The notes under the pieces: model-generated
Database searches by the model: none
What the model saw: only the letters and a program-made list of their open reading frames with translations
Told to the model about the DNA's origin: nothing
Made by a program: the position numbers and the translations under genes
Origin: Pseudonocardia sp.
GTDB lineage: Bacteria; Actinomycetota; Actinomycetes; Mycobacteriales; Pseudonocardiaceae
Assembly (NCBI RefSeq): GCF_025465255.1
Contig: NZ_JAODNI010000121.1
Location: 110,359 to 174,358 of the forward strand
Direction of reading: 5' to 3'
Length of the DNA: 64,000 nt
In this document: positions 1-11,543 of the stretch, piece after piece
Numbering within the stretch: the stretch's first letter is position 1
Layout of the letters: the number at the start of each line of letters is the position of its first letter

Positions 1-1
1 G

Positions 2-439
2 GCCGTCCCCGGGTTCGATGACGTCCCGGGAGCCGGACGGGGACCCTGGTACCCGGGGCGGCCCCTGCTCGTCACCACGAACGACTACGACCTGGGGCTG
101 TACAACGGGGACACCGGGGTGGTCGTGCGCGACGGGGAGGGCGTCCGGGCCGTGTTCGGCCGGCCCACCGCCCCGCAGTCCTACGCGCCCGCCCGGCTCG
201 CCGGAGTCCAGACCGTGCACGCGATGACCGTCCACCGCAGCCAGGGCAGCCAGTTCACCCGGGTCAGTGTGGTGCTGCCGCCGCCCGAGTCCCCGCTGCT
301 CACCCGCGAACTGCTCTACACGGGGGTGACCCGCGCGCGGCGGACCGTGCGCGTCGTCGGGTCCGAGGACGCGGTTCGGGCGGCGATCGCACGCCCGGTC
401 AGCCGGGCGAGCGGGCTGCGGGACCGCATGGCGGAGTGA
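2..439 (+). CDS. RecD-like ATP-dependent helicase, C-terminal part (5' end outside window)
   Basis: This is the last 145 or so residues of a superfamily 1 DNA helicase of the RecD / exodeoxyribonuclease V alpha type; the frame is open to the window edge, so the start lies upstream. The visible part has the pattern WYPGRPLLVTTNDYDLGLYN, then a motif V-like VHRSQGSQF and a motif VI-like LLYTGVTRARRTVRVVG, the conserved end of RecD proteins, where the arginine of TRAR contacts ATP. Such enzymes unwind double-strand ends for recombination repair. Whether it works with RecB and RecC or is a stand-alone RecD2 cannot be told from this fragment. Confidence 0.85.
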   Translation, partial: AVPGFDDVPGAGRGPWYPGRPLLVTTNDYDLGLYNGDTGVVVRDGEGVRAVFGRPTAPQSYAPARLAGVQTVHAMTVHRSQGSQFTRVSVVLPPPESPLLTRELLYTGVTRARRTVRVVGSEDAVRAAIARPVSRASGLRDRMAE

Positions 440-533
440 CCGCGGCCGCGGCGCACTTTCCGGGAACGGGAGAGGCGCGCGGGCGGACGGCGTGCCACCG
501 TGGAACCGTGATCGTGCAGGTGGAGCGGCTCCC

Positions 534-1358
534 GTGCTGACCGGGCTCCTGTTCGCCGTCTGTGCCATGGTGCTGAACAGCCTCGGCGGTCTCCTCCAAT
601 CCGATGCGACCACGCGCACCCGGCCGGGCCGTCCGCTCGCCGTGCAGCCGCGCTACCTCGCCGGCCTGCTGGTCGACGGCCTCGGCTGGGCCTGCACGGT
701 CGTCGCGCTCCGGCACCTCCCCGTCTTCGCGGTGCAGGCGATCCTCGGCGGCGCGATCGCCGTCACCGCCGTCGCCACCCGGATCCTGCACGACACCCGC
801 CTCGGCCTGGCCGAGAAGCTCGCGATCGCCGCATGCCTCGGCGGCCTCGTCCTGGTCGCGGCCAGCGCGGGCGGGGACCGGCCGGCGAACACGTCCCCGA
901 CCGTCGACGTGATCCTGGGCGTCTCCGTCGTCGCGCTGGCGATCGCGGGCCGGCTCGTCTGGCACGGCGGCCGCGCCTGGCCGCTGGCCTTCCTCGGCGG
1001 CCTGGGCTTCGGTGGGACGGCGCTGGCCGTGCGGTCGCTGCACCTACGCCCGGGCGACGAGTTCGACCTGCTGGTCCTCGTGTCCCAGCCCGCGACCTAC
1101 CTGCTCCTCGCGTTCTGGATCGTCGGCATCACGACCTACTCCAAGGCCCTCGGGCTGGGCTCGCTCGCCTCGGTGACCGCGGTGTTCGCCGTGACCGAGG
1201 TGATCGTCCCCGGGCTGGTCGGTATCGTGCTGCTCGGGGACCCGGTGCGGCCCGGCTGGGGCGTCCCGCTGGCCGTCGGGCTGCTGGTCGCGGTGACCGG
1301 GGTCGTCGTCCTGGCCCGCACCCCGGCCCGGCCGAACCGGGCCCGGCGGGTGCACTGA
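534..1358 (+). CDS. DMT/EamA-like integral membrane protein
   Basis: The 274-residue protein is almost entirely hydrophobic, with about nine or ten membrane segments beginning at residue 2 (TGLLFAVCAMVLNSLGGLL), the layout of drug/metabolite-transporter-like proteins. No substrate can be assigned. I chose the GTG at 534 because GGTGGAG lies 8 nt upstream and it places the first membrane helix at the N terminus; an in-frame GTG at 492 would add 14 polar residues and has no good ribosome site. It stands alone between the helicase and the signalling operon. A second protein of the same general type is encoded at 33220-34143. Confidence 0.75.
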   Translation: MLTGLLFAVCAMVLNSLGGLLQSDATTRTRPGRPLAVQPRYLAGLLVDGLGWACTVVALRHLPVFAVQAILGGAIAVTAVATRILHDTRLGLAEKLAIAACLGGLVLVAASAGGDRPANTSPTVDVILGVSVVALAIAGRLVWHGGRAWPLAFLGGLGFGGTALAVRSLHLRPGDEFDLLVLVSQPATYLLLAFWIVGITTYSKALGLGSLASVTAVFAVTEVIVPGLVGIVLLGDPVRPGWGVPLAVGLLVAVTGVVVLARTPARPNRARRVH

Positions 1359-1438
1359 CCCCGTTACGCTTCTTCGCACACCGGCCGTCACGGACAAACA
1401 CACTCGTTCCCCTCGGTGCGGGGGTGCAGACTGGGGCG

Positions 1439-3145
1439 ATGCCGGATGCCCCCGGGTCCCCCCTGAGCCGCAACACACCGCTGACCTCCGCCCGACCCGC
1501 CATCGTGACCATCGACGACGACCCCAGCGTCTCCCGGGCCGTCGCCCGTGACCTGCGGCGCCGCTACGGCGAGCGCCACCGCATCGTCCGCGCCGAGTCG
1601 GGTCCGCAGGCGCTGGAGGCGCTGCGCGAGATGACCCTGCGCGGGGACGACGTCGCCGTCCTGCTCGCGGACTACCGGATGCCCGGGATGAACGGGCTGG
1701 AGTTCCTCGAGCAGGCCATGGACCTCTACCCCGCCGCCCGCCGCGTGCTGCTCACCGCCTACGCGGACACGGACGCGGCGATCACCGCGATCAACGTCGT
1801 CGACCTGGACCACTACCTGCTCAAGCCCTGGGACCCACCCGAGGAGAAGCTCTACCCCGTCGTCGACGCGATGATCGACGCCTGGCGGGCCGCGGACCGG
1901 CGCGAGGTCTGCGAGACCCGGGTGGTCGGGCACCGCTGGTCCGCCCGCTCTCACGACGTCCGGGACTTCCTCGCCCGCAACCAGGTCCCCTACCGCTGGT
2001 ATCCCGTCGACGAACCGGACGCCGCCCGCCTGCTGCAGGCCGCGGGCGTCGACGGCCAGACGCTGCCGGTGGTGATCACCCCGGCCGGCGAGGCGCTGGT
2101 CGCCCCGGAGGACGGCGAGCTGGCCGCGCGGGTCGGGCTGTCGACCGTGCCCGCGGAGGAGTTCTACGACCTCGTGGTGATCGGCGGCGGCCCGGCCGGG
2201 CTCGGCTCGGCCGTCTACGGCGCCTCCGAGGGCCTGCGCACGGTCATGGTCGAGCGGCTCGCGACGGGCGGGCAGGCCGGGCAGAGCTCTCGCATCGAGA
2301 ACTACCTGGGCTTCCCGGACGGCGTCTCCGGCGCCCAGCTCACGGACCGGGCCCGCCGCCAGGCCGTCCGCCTCGGCGCCGAGCTGCTGACTGCCCGGGA
2401 CGTCGTCGGGCTGCAGGCCAACGGCTCCTCGCGCAGCGTCCACTTCGCGGACGGCAGCGCCATCCACGCGCACGCGGTCGTGCTGGCCACCGGCGTTTCC
2501 TACCGCGAGCTGCAGGCGCCCGGCGTCCCGGAGCTGACCGGCCGCGGTGTGTTCTACGGCTCCACGCTCACCGAGGCGGCGGGCTGCGCCGGGCAGGACG
2601 TCTACATCGTCGGCGGCGCGAACTCCGCGGGGCAGGCCGCCGTCCACTTCGCCCGGCACGCGCGCTCCGTGACGATGCTGGTCCGCGGGCCGTCGCTGGT
2701 CTCGTCGATGTCGCACTACCTCATCGAGCAGATCGGCGACATCCCCGAGATCACCGTGCGGACGTGCTGCGAGGTCGCGGGCGCCGAGGGCGGCGAGCAC
2801 CTGGAGAAGCTGACGCTGCGGGACCGCACCACCGGCGAGACCGAGACCCTCGACGCGTCGTACCTGTTCGTCTTCATCGGCGGGACACCCCGCACGGACT
2901 GGCTGAGCGGCCAGGTGGTCCGGGACGCGGCCGGGTTCGTCGTCGCCGGGCCGGACCTGATCGTCGACGGGAAACCGCCCGCGGGATGGCCGCTGGACCG
3001 TGATCCGTTGCACCTGGAGACGAGCCTGCCGGGCGTCTTCGTCGCGGGTGACGCCCGCGCGGAGTCCGTCAAACGGGTCGCGTCCGCCGTCGGGGACGGG
3101 GCGATGGCCGTCTCGCTCGTGCACCGGTACCTGGAGAGGTCATGA
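1439..3145 (+). CDS. Response-regulator receiver fused to thioredoxin-reductase-like flavoprotein
   Basis: A 568-residue fusion. Residues 21-150 form a CheY-like receiver with acidic pocket DDD (26-28), phospho-acceptor D78, T107 and K129. Residues 160-235 look like a glutaredoxin/thioredoxin-fold domain whose active-site cysteines are absent (RWSARS near 166-171). Residues 243-565 are a pyridine-nucleotide oxidoreductase with FAD-binding GGGPAG (249-254), NADPH-binding VGGANSAGQ (391-399) and C-terminal FAD motif VFVAGDAR (533-540). The redox CxxC of true thioredoxin reductase is replaced at about 373-380 by YGSTLTEA, so it should not reduce thioredoxin in the usual way. The start is ATG 1439, six nt after a possible -10 box CAGACT. 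The stop overlaps the kinase gene (ATGA). I infer that phosphorylation gates NADPH/FAD chemistry or redox sensing; this is not proven. Confidence 0.88.
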   Translation: MPDAPGSPLSRNTPLTSARPAIVTIDDDPSVSRAVARDLRRRYGERHRIVRAESGPQALEALREMTLRGDDVAVLLADYRMPGMNGLEFLEQAMDLYPAARRVLLTAYADTDAAITAINVVDLDHYLLKPWDPPEEKLYPVVDAMIDAWRAADRREVCETRVVGHRWSARSHDVRDFLARNQVPYRWYPVDEPDAARLLQAAGVDGQTLPVVITPAGEALVAPEDGELAARVGLSTVPAEEFYDLVVIGGGPAGLGSAVYGASEGLRTVMVERLATGGQAGQSSRIENYLGFPDGVSGAQLTDRARRQAVRLGAELLTARDVVGLQANGSSRSVHFADGSAIHAHAVVLATGVSYRELQAPGVPELTGRGVFYGSTLTEAAGCAGQDVYIVGGANSAGQAAVHFARHARSVTMLVRGPSLVSSMSHYLIEQIGDIPEITVRTCCEVAGAEGGEHLEKLTLRDRTTGETETLDASYLFVFIGGTPRTDWLSGQVVRDAAGFVVAGPDLIVDGKPPAGWPLDRDPLHLETSLPGVFVAGDARAESVKRVASAVGDGAMAVSLVHRYLERS

Positions 3146-4575
3146 CGACGGCCCCGTGCGATCCGGAGGAGCTGCGTTGCCTGTTCCTCTTCGAGAAGCT
3201 CAGCGACGCCCAGCTCAGGGAGCTCTGCGAGCAGGGCTACATGGCGACGTTCGAGCCCGGCCGCGTCTACTCCGAGGGCGACCGGGCGACGTGCTTCTAC
3301 GTGCTCGTCGAGGGCAGCGTCGTGCTGTCCCGGCGTTCCGGGGAGGACGACGTCGACGTGGAGCGGACGTCCCAGCCGGGCGTCTACGCCGGCGCGTGGC
3401 ACGCCTATCTGGGCGACCGGATGCCGCAGACGTACAACAACTCGCTGCGGGTCACCGTGCCCTCCCGGTTCTACGTGCTCGACGCGGAGAAGCTCGCGGC
3501 GCTGATGGCCGAGTGGTTCCCGATGGCGCTGCACCTGCTCGAGGGGCTGTTCTTCGGCATCCAGAACACCCAGCAGGCGGTCAGCCAGCGGGAACGGCTG
3601 CTCGCCCTCGGGTCGCTGTCCGCCGGGCTCACCCACGAGCTGAACAACCCCGCCGCCGCCGCGGTGCGGGCCACCTCGACGCTGCGCGAGCGGGTCGCGG
3701 GGATGCGCAGCAAGCTCGGGATGATCGCAGCCGGGCCCTACGAGAAGGCCGATCTGCAGACGTTGATGCAGCTGCAGACGGACGCCGCGGACCGGGTCGC
3801 GAAGGCCCCCGAGCTGAGCCCGCTCGAGGCCGGGGACGCCGAGGACGTGCTCGGGGACTGGCTGGACGGGAAGGGCATCGCCGGCGGCTGGGACATCGCG
3901 CCCACGTTCGTCCAGGCCGGGCTGGACATCGACTGGATGGAGCGGGTCGCCGCCGCGGTGCCCCCGGAGATCCTCGAGGGCGCCGTCCGGTGGCTCAACT
4001 ACACCGTCGAGACCGAGCTGCTGATGAACGAGATCGCGGAGTCGACCACGCGGATCTCCACCCTGGTCGGCGCGGCGAAGCAGTACTCCCAGATGGACCG
4101 GGCGCCCTACCAGACCGTCGACGTGCACGAGCTGCTCAAGTCCACGCTGATCATGCTCGCGCGCAAGATCGGCGACGGTGTGCAGGTCGTCAAGGAGTTC
4201 GACCGGACGCTGCCGAGGATCCCGGTCTACGCCGCGGAACTGAACCAGGTCTGGACCAACCTGATCGACAACGCCGTGCAGGCCATGGACGGGCACGGGA
4301 CGCTGACCGTCCGCACCGCGCGGGAGGACGACCAGCTGCTCGTCGAGATCGGGGACACCGGGCCCGGCGTCCCTGCCGAGATCCGGAACCGGATCTTCGA
4401 GCCCTTCTTCACCACCAAGCCCGTCGGCGACGGCACCGGGCTCGGCCTGGACATCTCCTGGCGGATCGTCGTGAACCGCCACCACGGGGACCTGCGGGTC
4501 GAGTCCGAACCCGGGGACACCCGGTTCCAGGTCCGGCTGCCGCTGGTGCCGAGCACGAGCGAGGAGACGGGATGA
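3142..4575 (+). CDS. Histidine kinase with N-terminal cyclic-nucleotide-binding domain
   Basis: This 477-residue soluble kinase starts with a CAP/CNMP-like beta-barrel (residues about 12-125), followed by a coiled dimerisation helix, an H-box with phospho-acceptor H165 in LTHELNNP, and a HATPase domain with N-box (QVWTNLIDNAVQAM), GDTGPGVP and GDGTGLGL glycine motifs. There are no membrane segments, so the signal is cytosolic. It overlaps the receiver-flavoprotein gene and the zinc-finger gene by ATGA at both ends, so the three are almost certainly co-translated; the receiver encoded just upstream is its most likely partner. The ligand of the barrel (cyclic nucleotide or something else) cannot be read from the sequence. 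Confidence 0.9.
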   Translation: MTTAPCDPEELRCLFLFEKLSDAQLRELCEQGYMATFEPGRVYSEGDRATCFYVLVEGSVVLSRRSGEDDVDVERTSQPGVYAGAWHAYLGDRMPQTYNNSLRVTVPSRFYVLDAEKLAALMAEWFPMALHLLEGLFFGIQNTQQAVSQRERLLALGSLSAGLTHELNNPAAAAVRATSTLRERVAGMRSKLGMIAAGPYEKADLQTLMQLQTDAADRVAKAPELSPLEAGDAEDVLGDWLDGKGIAGGWDIAPTFVQAGLDIDWMERVAAAVPPEILEGAVRWLNYTVETELLMNEIAESTTRISTLVGAAKQYSQMDRAPYQTVDVHELLKSTLIMLARKIGDGVQVVKEFDRTLPRIPVYAAELNQVWTNLIDNAVQAMDGHGTLTVRTAREDDQLLVEIGDTGPGVPAEIRNRIFEPFFTTKPVGDGTGLGLDISWRIVVNRHHGDLRVESEPGDTRFQVRLPLVPSTSEETG

Positions 4576-4913
4576 GCGCCCCCGTCGACACCTCCGTCCC
4601 ACCGTCCGGGAGCGGCTGCGTGGAGTGCGAGGCGGCCCGGGGCTGGTGGGTCCACCTGCGCCGCTGCGCCGCCTGCGGACACGTCGGCTGCTGCGACACC
4701 TCCCCCGCGCAGCACGCGACCGCGCACTTCCGGAGCACCGGGCACCCGGTCGTGCAGAGCTTCGAACCCGCCGAGGACTGGTTCTGGGACTACGAGCGCC
4801 AGGTCGGCCTCGACGGGCCGGAGCTCGCCCCACCCACGCACCGGCCCGTCGAGCAGACGGTCCCCGGCCCGGCGGACCGGGTCCCGCAGGACTGGCGCGA
4901 GCACATCCACTGA
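4572..4913 (+). CDS. UBP-type zinc finger protein
   Basis: A 113-residue protein whose first 75 residues are a ZnF-UBP fold: CVEC and CAAC pairs, GCCD, and the QHATAHFRSTGHPV histidine region, with the WVHLR stretch that in eukaryotic relatives lines the pocket for a free C-terminal glycine. The remaining 40 residues are acidic, proline-rich and end in a short tail. In eukaryotes this finger binds the free C terminus of ubiquitin. Actinobacteria lack ubiquitin but often have Pup, so the ligand here is an open question. The start ATG overlaps the kinase stop (ATGA), so it is the third gene of the signalling operon and probably an adaptor in the same pathway. Confidence 0.88.
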   Translation: MSAPVDTSVPPSGSGCVECEAARGWWVHLRRCAACGHVGCCDTSPAQHATAHFRSTGHPVVQSFEPAEDWFWDYERQVGLDGPELAPPTHRPVEQTVPGPADRVPQDWREHIH

Positions 4914-4935
4914 GCCCGTGCGGGAGGATCCCCAC

Positions 4936-5427
4936 GTGATCACGAGTGCGGGGATCCTGCTCCACCGCGAGCGGGACGGACGGGTCGAGGTGCTGCTCGG
5001 CCACATGGGCGGGCCGTTCTGGGCGCGCAAGGACGCTGCGGGCTGGTCCATGCCCAAGGGCGAGCACGACGACGCCGAGGACCCGCGGGACGCCGCGCGT
5101 CGCGAGTTCGGCGAGGAGCTCGGTGTCCCCGCCCCGGCGGGTGAGCTGCGCGAGCTCGGCACGATCGTCCAGTCCGGGCGGCGCAAGAGCGTGACGGCGT
5201 TCGCGCTCGCCGGTGACCTGGCCGACGAGCTCGTCGCGGCCGTCGCCGGACGCCCGGACGACGGTTCCTGGGTGGAGGTGGAGTGGCCCCGGGGCTCGGG
5301 GCGGCGGCTGCGCTTCCCGGAGATCGACCGCGTCGCCTGGTTCGACGTGGACACCGCCCGGGAGAAGCTGGTCAGGGGGCAGGTCGGGTTCCTGGACCGG
5401 TTGCTGGCCCTGCGGAAGACCTCCTGA
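4936..5427 (+). CDS. NUDIX hydrolase
   Basis: The 163-residue protein contains a complete NUDIX box (residues about 38-60): PKGEHDDAEDP followed by REFGEELG, matching Gx5Ex7REUxEExGU, so a metal-dependent diphosphate hydrolase is expected. The overall form (LLGHMGGPFWARKDAAGWSM at the N-terminal side) is that of the stand-alone NTP/NDP-X pyrophosphohydrolases; the substrate is not evident. The start is GTG 4936, 7 nt after GGGAGGA; an in-frame GTG at 4918 lacks a ribosome site. It follows the zinc-finger gene by 22 nt and may be read with it, although a functional link is not shown. Confidence 0.88.
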   Translation: MITSAGILLHRERDGRVEVLLGHMGGPFWARKDAAGWSMPKGEHDDAEDPRDAARREFGEELGVPAPAGELRELGTIVQSGRRKSVTAFALAGDLADELVAAVAGRPDDGSWVEVEWPRGSGRRLRFPEIDRVAWFDVDTAREKLVRGQVGFLDRLLALRKTS

Positions 5428-5682
5428 AAGGGACGTTTTCTGAATCGATCGTGAGTACCCTCACCTGCGGATTACTGGCGCGCGAGGAGGCGTTGGGGCA
5501 CGGTAGGTATCGACGCACGCGGTCGTGCGTCCTGATTCCGACCGCATCCGTCCCGTTCGACCACGACCCGACAGGTCGAGCGCCGTCTCGGCAGACCCCC
5601 CGCAGCTGGCAACAGTGGCCGCTGCGGTCGCCATCCGGTGGTCCCCACACCGATGGCCCGGGCTCCGCCGGAGGAAATCCCC
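5428..5682 (+). other. Intergenic leader of the MFS gene with a small hairpin
   Basis: No coding sequence is supported here. It holds a perfect 8-bp hairpin (GACGCACG, loop CGGT, CGTGCGTC) at 5512-5531, preceded by TAGGTA at 5504-5509, which could be a -10 box, although no matching -35 was found. The hairpin could be the terminator of the NUDIX gene or part of the long leader of the transporter gene. Confidence 0.4.
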
Positions 5683-7314
5683 ATGCCCGTCGCTTCCGTC
5701 GGTACGCGCGTTCGTGCGTCCGCCCGGCTCCGTTCCACCCCTTCGACCCCACCCTCCTTCCGGAGGCTCCGGATCGCCGTCACCGCGCTGTTCGCGTTCG
5801 ACGGCGCCGTGTTCGGCAGCTGGGCCGCCCGGATCCCGGACGTCACCGTCCAGGTCGGCGCGACCCACGCCACCCTCGGGTTCGCCCTGCTCTGCGTGTC
5901 CCTCGGCGCGCTGGCGAGCATGCAGCTAACCGGCGTGCTCGCCGCTCGGTTCGGCTCCGGCCTCGTCGCCGGCGTGGGGGTGGCGGCGACCTGTCTGGTC
6001 GTCCCCCTGCCCGGGCTGGCGACGTCCGTCCCGCAGCTCTGCGGCGCGCTGCTGCTGTTCGGCGCGCTGACCGGTCTGGTCAACGTCGCGATCAACAGTG
6101 CCGGCGTGGCCGTCGAGGCCATGCGGCCGGAGAAGCCGCTGCTCACGTCCCTGCACGCCGCCTTCAGCTTCGGTGGCCTCGCCGGGGCCGCGGTGGGTGG
6201 GCTCGCGTCGTCGCTGGGCCCGGTCGAACCGCATCTCCTCGCCGTCTCGGTGGTCGGGCTGGCCGTCACCGCGCTCGCCGGCCCCGTGCTGGTCACGGTC
6301 GGCCGCACCACGGCCGCTGCCGCCCCGTCCGTCGAGTCGGAGGAGCGGGACCCGAAGGACGGGCGCCGGCTCGTCGTCCTGCTCGGGCTGATCGCCGGCT
6401 GCACCGCGTTCGGCGAGGGCGCCTTGACCGACTGGGGCACCCTGCACCTGCGGGAGACCCTGCACGCCGCACCCGGGCTCGCCGCCGTCGGCTACTCCGG
6501 GTTCTCCCTCGCGATGGCGTGCGGCCGGCTCTCCGGCGGCTGGCTGCTGGGCCGTCTCGGCGAGACCCGGCTGCTCGCGGGCGGGGCCGTCCTGGCCGCC
6601 GCCGGCATGACCGGCGCCCTGCTGACGACCTCACCAATGGTGGCACTCGCGGGATTCGTGCTGGTCGGGCTGGGCCTGGCCAACCTGTTCCCGATCGCGA
6701 TCGCCCGCGCGGGGGCGCGCTCCGGTTCCCGGGGCGTCGCGCTCGCGTCGACCGTCGGCTACAGCGGCCTGCTCGGCGGCCCGCCCGCGATCGGCTTCCT
6801 CGCCGAGCACGCCGGCCTGCCGGTGGCCCTGGCGAGCGTGCCGCTGCTGGCACTCGCGGCGGCCGGGCTCGCGCTGGTCGTGGCGGCCGAGCGGCCCAGG
6901 CTCCGCCTGCCCGCCCGCGTCGTCCTGCCGGCCGGCATCCGGCCCTCGCGACTCGCCGGTCCGGTCCGGGCGCCGTTCGCCCGACTGGCGACCGCTGCCG
7001 CGCGGGACGTCGAGAGCGCTCCGGGCTCGGGTGTGCTGGCGACGGCGGCACGCGCCGCCCGGAGCGGCCGCGCCGGTGTGGGATCGGCCGTCCGGGAGCT
7101 GCCGCGGACCGCACCCCTGCGGGTCGTGCGCACCGCCCACGCCCGGTTCGCCGCGACCGCCCGCCCCGCGATCCTGCGCGGCGCGGCGGCGGTCGAGCGC
7201 GCCGTGGCGAGCGAGCTCCCGGCGCTGACGAAAGCCGCCGACGGCGGGACGGAGACCAAGGCCCCGGGCGCGCACATCCGCGCCTACCCGGGCCTGGAGC
7301 GCCTCGCCGCCTGA
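5683..7314 (+). CDS. Major facilitator superfamily transporter with long cytoplasmic tail
   Basis: The first about 410 residues form some 12 membrane helices of the MFS type, beginning at RLRIAVTALFAFDGAVFGSW; the N-terminal half resembles sugar/efflux MFS proteins of the FucP/YbjJ kind (GSWAARIPDVTVQVGATHATLGFALL). The last about 130 residues, from AAERPRLRLPARVV onward, are alanine- and arginine-rich, unpredicted and longer than usual for the family. I chose ATG 5683 because GGAGGAA lies 6 nt upstream; in-frame starts at 5638 and 5653 lack this. It converges on the hisH transcription unit across a strong hairpin terminator. The substrate is unknown. Confidence 0.82.
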   Translation: MPVASVGTRVRASARLRSTPSTPPSFRRLRIAVTALFAFDGAVFGSWAARIPDVTVQVGATHATLGFALLCVSLGALASMQLTGVLAARFGSGLVAGVGVAATCLVVPLPGLATSVPQLCGALLLFGALTGLVNVAINSAGVAVEAMRPEKPLLTSLHAAFSFGGLAGAAVGGLASSLGPVEPHLLAVSVVGLAVTALAGPVLVTVGRTTAAAAPSVESEERDPKDGRRLVVLLGLIAGCTAFGEGALTDWGTLHLRETLHAAPGLAAVGYSGFSLAMACGRLSGGWLLGRLGETRLLAGGAVLAAAGMTGALLTTSPMVALAGFVLVGLGLANLFPIAIARAGARSGSRGVALASTVGYSGLLGGPPAIGFLAEHAGLPVALASVPLLALAAAGLALVVAAERPRLRLPARVVLPAGIRPSRLAGPVRAPFARLATAAARDVESAPGSGVLATAARAARSGRAGVGSAVRELPRTAPLRVVRTAHARFAATARPAILRGAAAVERAVASELPALTKAADGGTETKAPGAHIRAYPGLERLAA

Positions 7315-7338
7315 CCGCGGATCGTCGTGTCACAGGAC

Positions 7339-7366
7339 GCCGGGCAGGCCTTCGGGCCTGCCCGGC
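7339..7366. terminator. Bidirectional hairpin terminator
   Basis: Perfect 12-bp stem GCCGGGCAGGCC with a TTCG tetraloop, placed between the convergent MFS gene (plus) and the hisH unit (minus). It lacks a U-tract, as is common in high-GC actinobacteria, and can serve both strands. Confidence 0.85.
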
Positions 7367-7385
7367 ATCCTGGTCTTGCGGGTCC

Positions 7386-7697
7386 TCAGGCGGCGGGCTC
7401 GCCCGGTGCCGCACCGGCCGCGCCGTCCTCGCGGGCGGCCGCGGCCCGGCCCCGCGCCGCGGCGTAGCCGAGCCCGACGACCAGCCCGACGACGATCAGC
7501 AGCACCCATCCCCACCAGGGCAGACCGCCCAGCGCGGTAGCGATCACCCCTGCGAGGGCGGCGCCGACGACGGTGCCGAGGGTGCTGGACGTCGAGGTCC
7601 GGCGGCGACTCGTCGTGGTGCGGCGCCGCGTGCTGCTCCGCTTGCGGGTGGTGGTCCTCCTCCGCGCGGCGGCCTTCCTACGCGGCGTGGTGGCCAT
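7386..7697 (-). CDS. Small basic membrane protein
   Basis: The 103-residue protein has a very basic N-terminal 35 residues (repeated RRR and TTT stretches, 14 or more arginines), two membrane segments (about 41-57 and 60-80) and an alanine-rich tail. Its ATG overlaps the hisH stop (TGATG), so it is translated with hisH. Hypothetical membrane proteins between hisH and priA/hisA are common in actinomycetes; here no hisA or hisF follows, because a terminator and a convergent gene come next. The function is unknown; it may bind nucleic acid or acidic lipids through its arginine tail, which is an inference. Confidence 0.7.
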   Translation of the reverse strand: MATTPRRKAAARRRTTTRKRSSTRRRTTTSRRRTSTSSTLGTVVGAALAGVIATALGGLPWWGWVLLIVVGLVVGLGYAAARGRAAAAREDGAAGAAPGEPAA

Positions 7698-8332
7698 CAG
7701 CCGACCACGTCGCGCAGCCAGTTCTGCAGCACCGTCGCGCCGGCGTCGCCGGACTTCTCCGGGTGGAACTGGGTGGCGGAAAGCGGCCCGTTCTCGACGG
7801 CGGCGACGAAGTCCTCGCCGTGGTGCGCCCACGTGACCATGGGCGGGCGGATGGCGTGCGACTCCTCCAGCTCCCAGCGCCGGACGCCGAAGGAGTGGAC
7901 GAAGTAGAAGCGCGTGTCCGCGTCGAGGCCGTTGAAGAGCGTGGAGCCGGGGGCGGCCTTCACGGTGTTCCAGCCCATGTGCGGCAGGACGTCCGCCTTC
8001 AGCCGCTCGACCGTGCCGGGCCACTCCCCGCAGCCGTCCGCCTCGTCGCCGAACTCGACGCCGCGGTCGAACAGGATCTGCATCCCGACGCAGATGCCGA
8101 GCACCGGGCGTCCCCCAGCGAGCCTGCGGCCGATGATCTGCGGCCCGCGGACGGCGTTCAGGCCCTGCATGCAGTGCGCGAACGCACCGACGCCGGGGAC
8201 GACCAGGCCGTCCGCCTCACATGCGGCATCGAAGTCGGTGGTGACGGTGACGTCCCCACCCACCCGGCGGAGCGCACGCTCCGCGGAGCGCAGGTTCCCC
8301 GATCCGTAGTCCAGCACGACGATCTTCGACAC
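7697..8332 (-). CDS. hisH: Imidazole glycerol phosphate synthase subunit HisH
   Basis: Glutaminase subunit of IGP synthase; it releases ammonia from glutamine for HisF in histidine biosynthesis. The 211-residue protein has the class I amidotransferase triad: nucleophile C in GICVGMQ, and H and E in FHPEKSG. The N terminus [15 protein letters not shown] is the usual HisH start. GTG 8332 is supported by a TAGGCT box 7 nt upstream, so this gene appears to start its own leaderless transcript rather than depend on hisDCB read-through. It partners with HisF, which is not in the window. Confidence 0.95.
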   Translation of the reverse strand: MSKIVVLDYGSGNLRSAERALRRVGGDVTVTTDFDAACEADGLVVPGVGAFAHCMQGLNAVRGPQIIGRRLAGGRPVLGICVGMQILFDRGVEFGDEADGCGEWPGTVERLKADVLPHMGWNTVKAAPGSTLFNGLDADTRFYFVHSFGVRRWELEESHAIRPPMVTWAHHGEDFVAAVENGPLSATQFHPEKSGDAGATVLQNWLRDVVG

Positions 8333-8339
8333 GCCTGCC

Positions 8340-8345
8340 AGCCTA
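8340..8345 (-). promoter_or_regulatory. -10 box of a leaderless hisH promoter
   Basis: TAGGCT on the minus strand, followed by exactly 7 nt and then the GTG of hisH. This spacing puts the transcription start at the start codon. It sits just downstream of a hairpin that may end the hisDCB transcript. Confidence 0.6.
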
Positions 8346-8377
8346 CCGGCCCGTTCACGCATGGGTCCGCGATCCGA

Positions 8378-8399
8378 CGCACAGGCCGCAACCTGTGCG
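8378..8399 (-). terminator. Hairpin between hisB and hisH
   Basis: CGCACAGG and CCTGTGCG form a perfect 8-bp stem around a 6-nt loop in the 86-nt gap after hisB. With a promoter-like box directly after it, the simplest reading is a terminator that separates hisDCB from hisH. Confidence 0.55.
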
Positions 8400-8418
8400 C
8401 GAACCCACGAACATGGGA

Positions 8419-11507
<3,089 letters not shown>

Positions 11508-11543
11508 TCAGGCGAGGATTTCCGCGCACGAGCGGCGCAGCCG

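Noticed and set aside
833..1438. Extension of the receiver-flavoprotein frame far upstream to 833
   Set aside because: The extra residues are arginine/glycine/proline nonsense overlapping the DMT gene in another frame; the receiver domain starts normally at ATG 1439.
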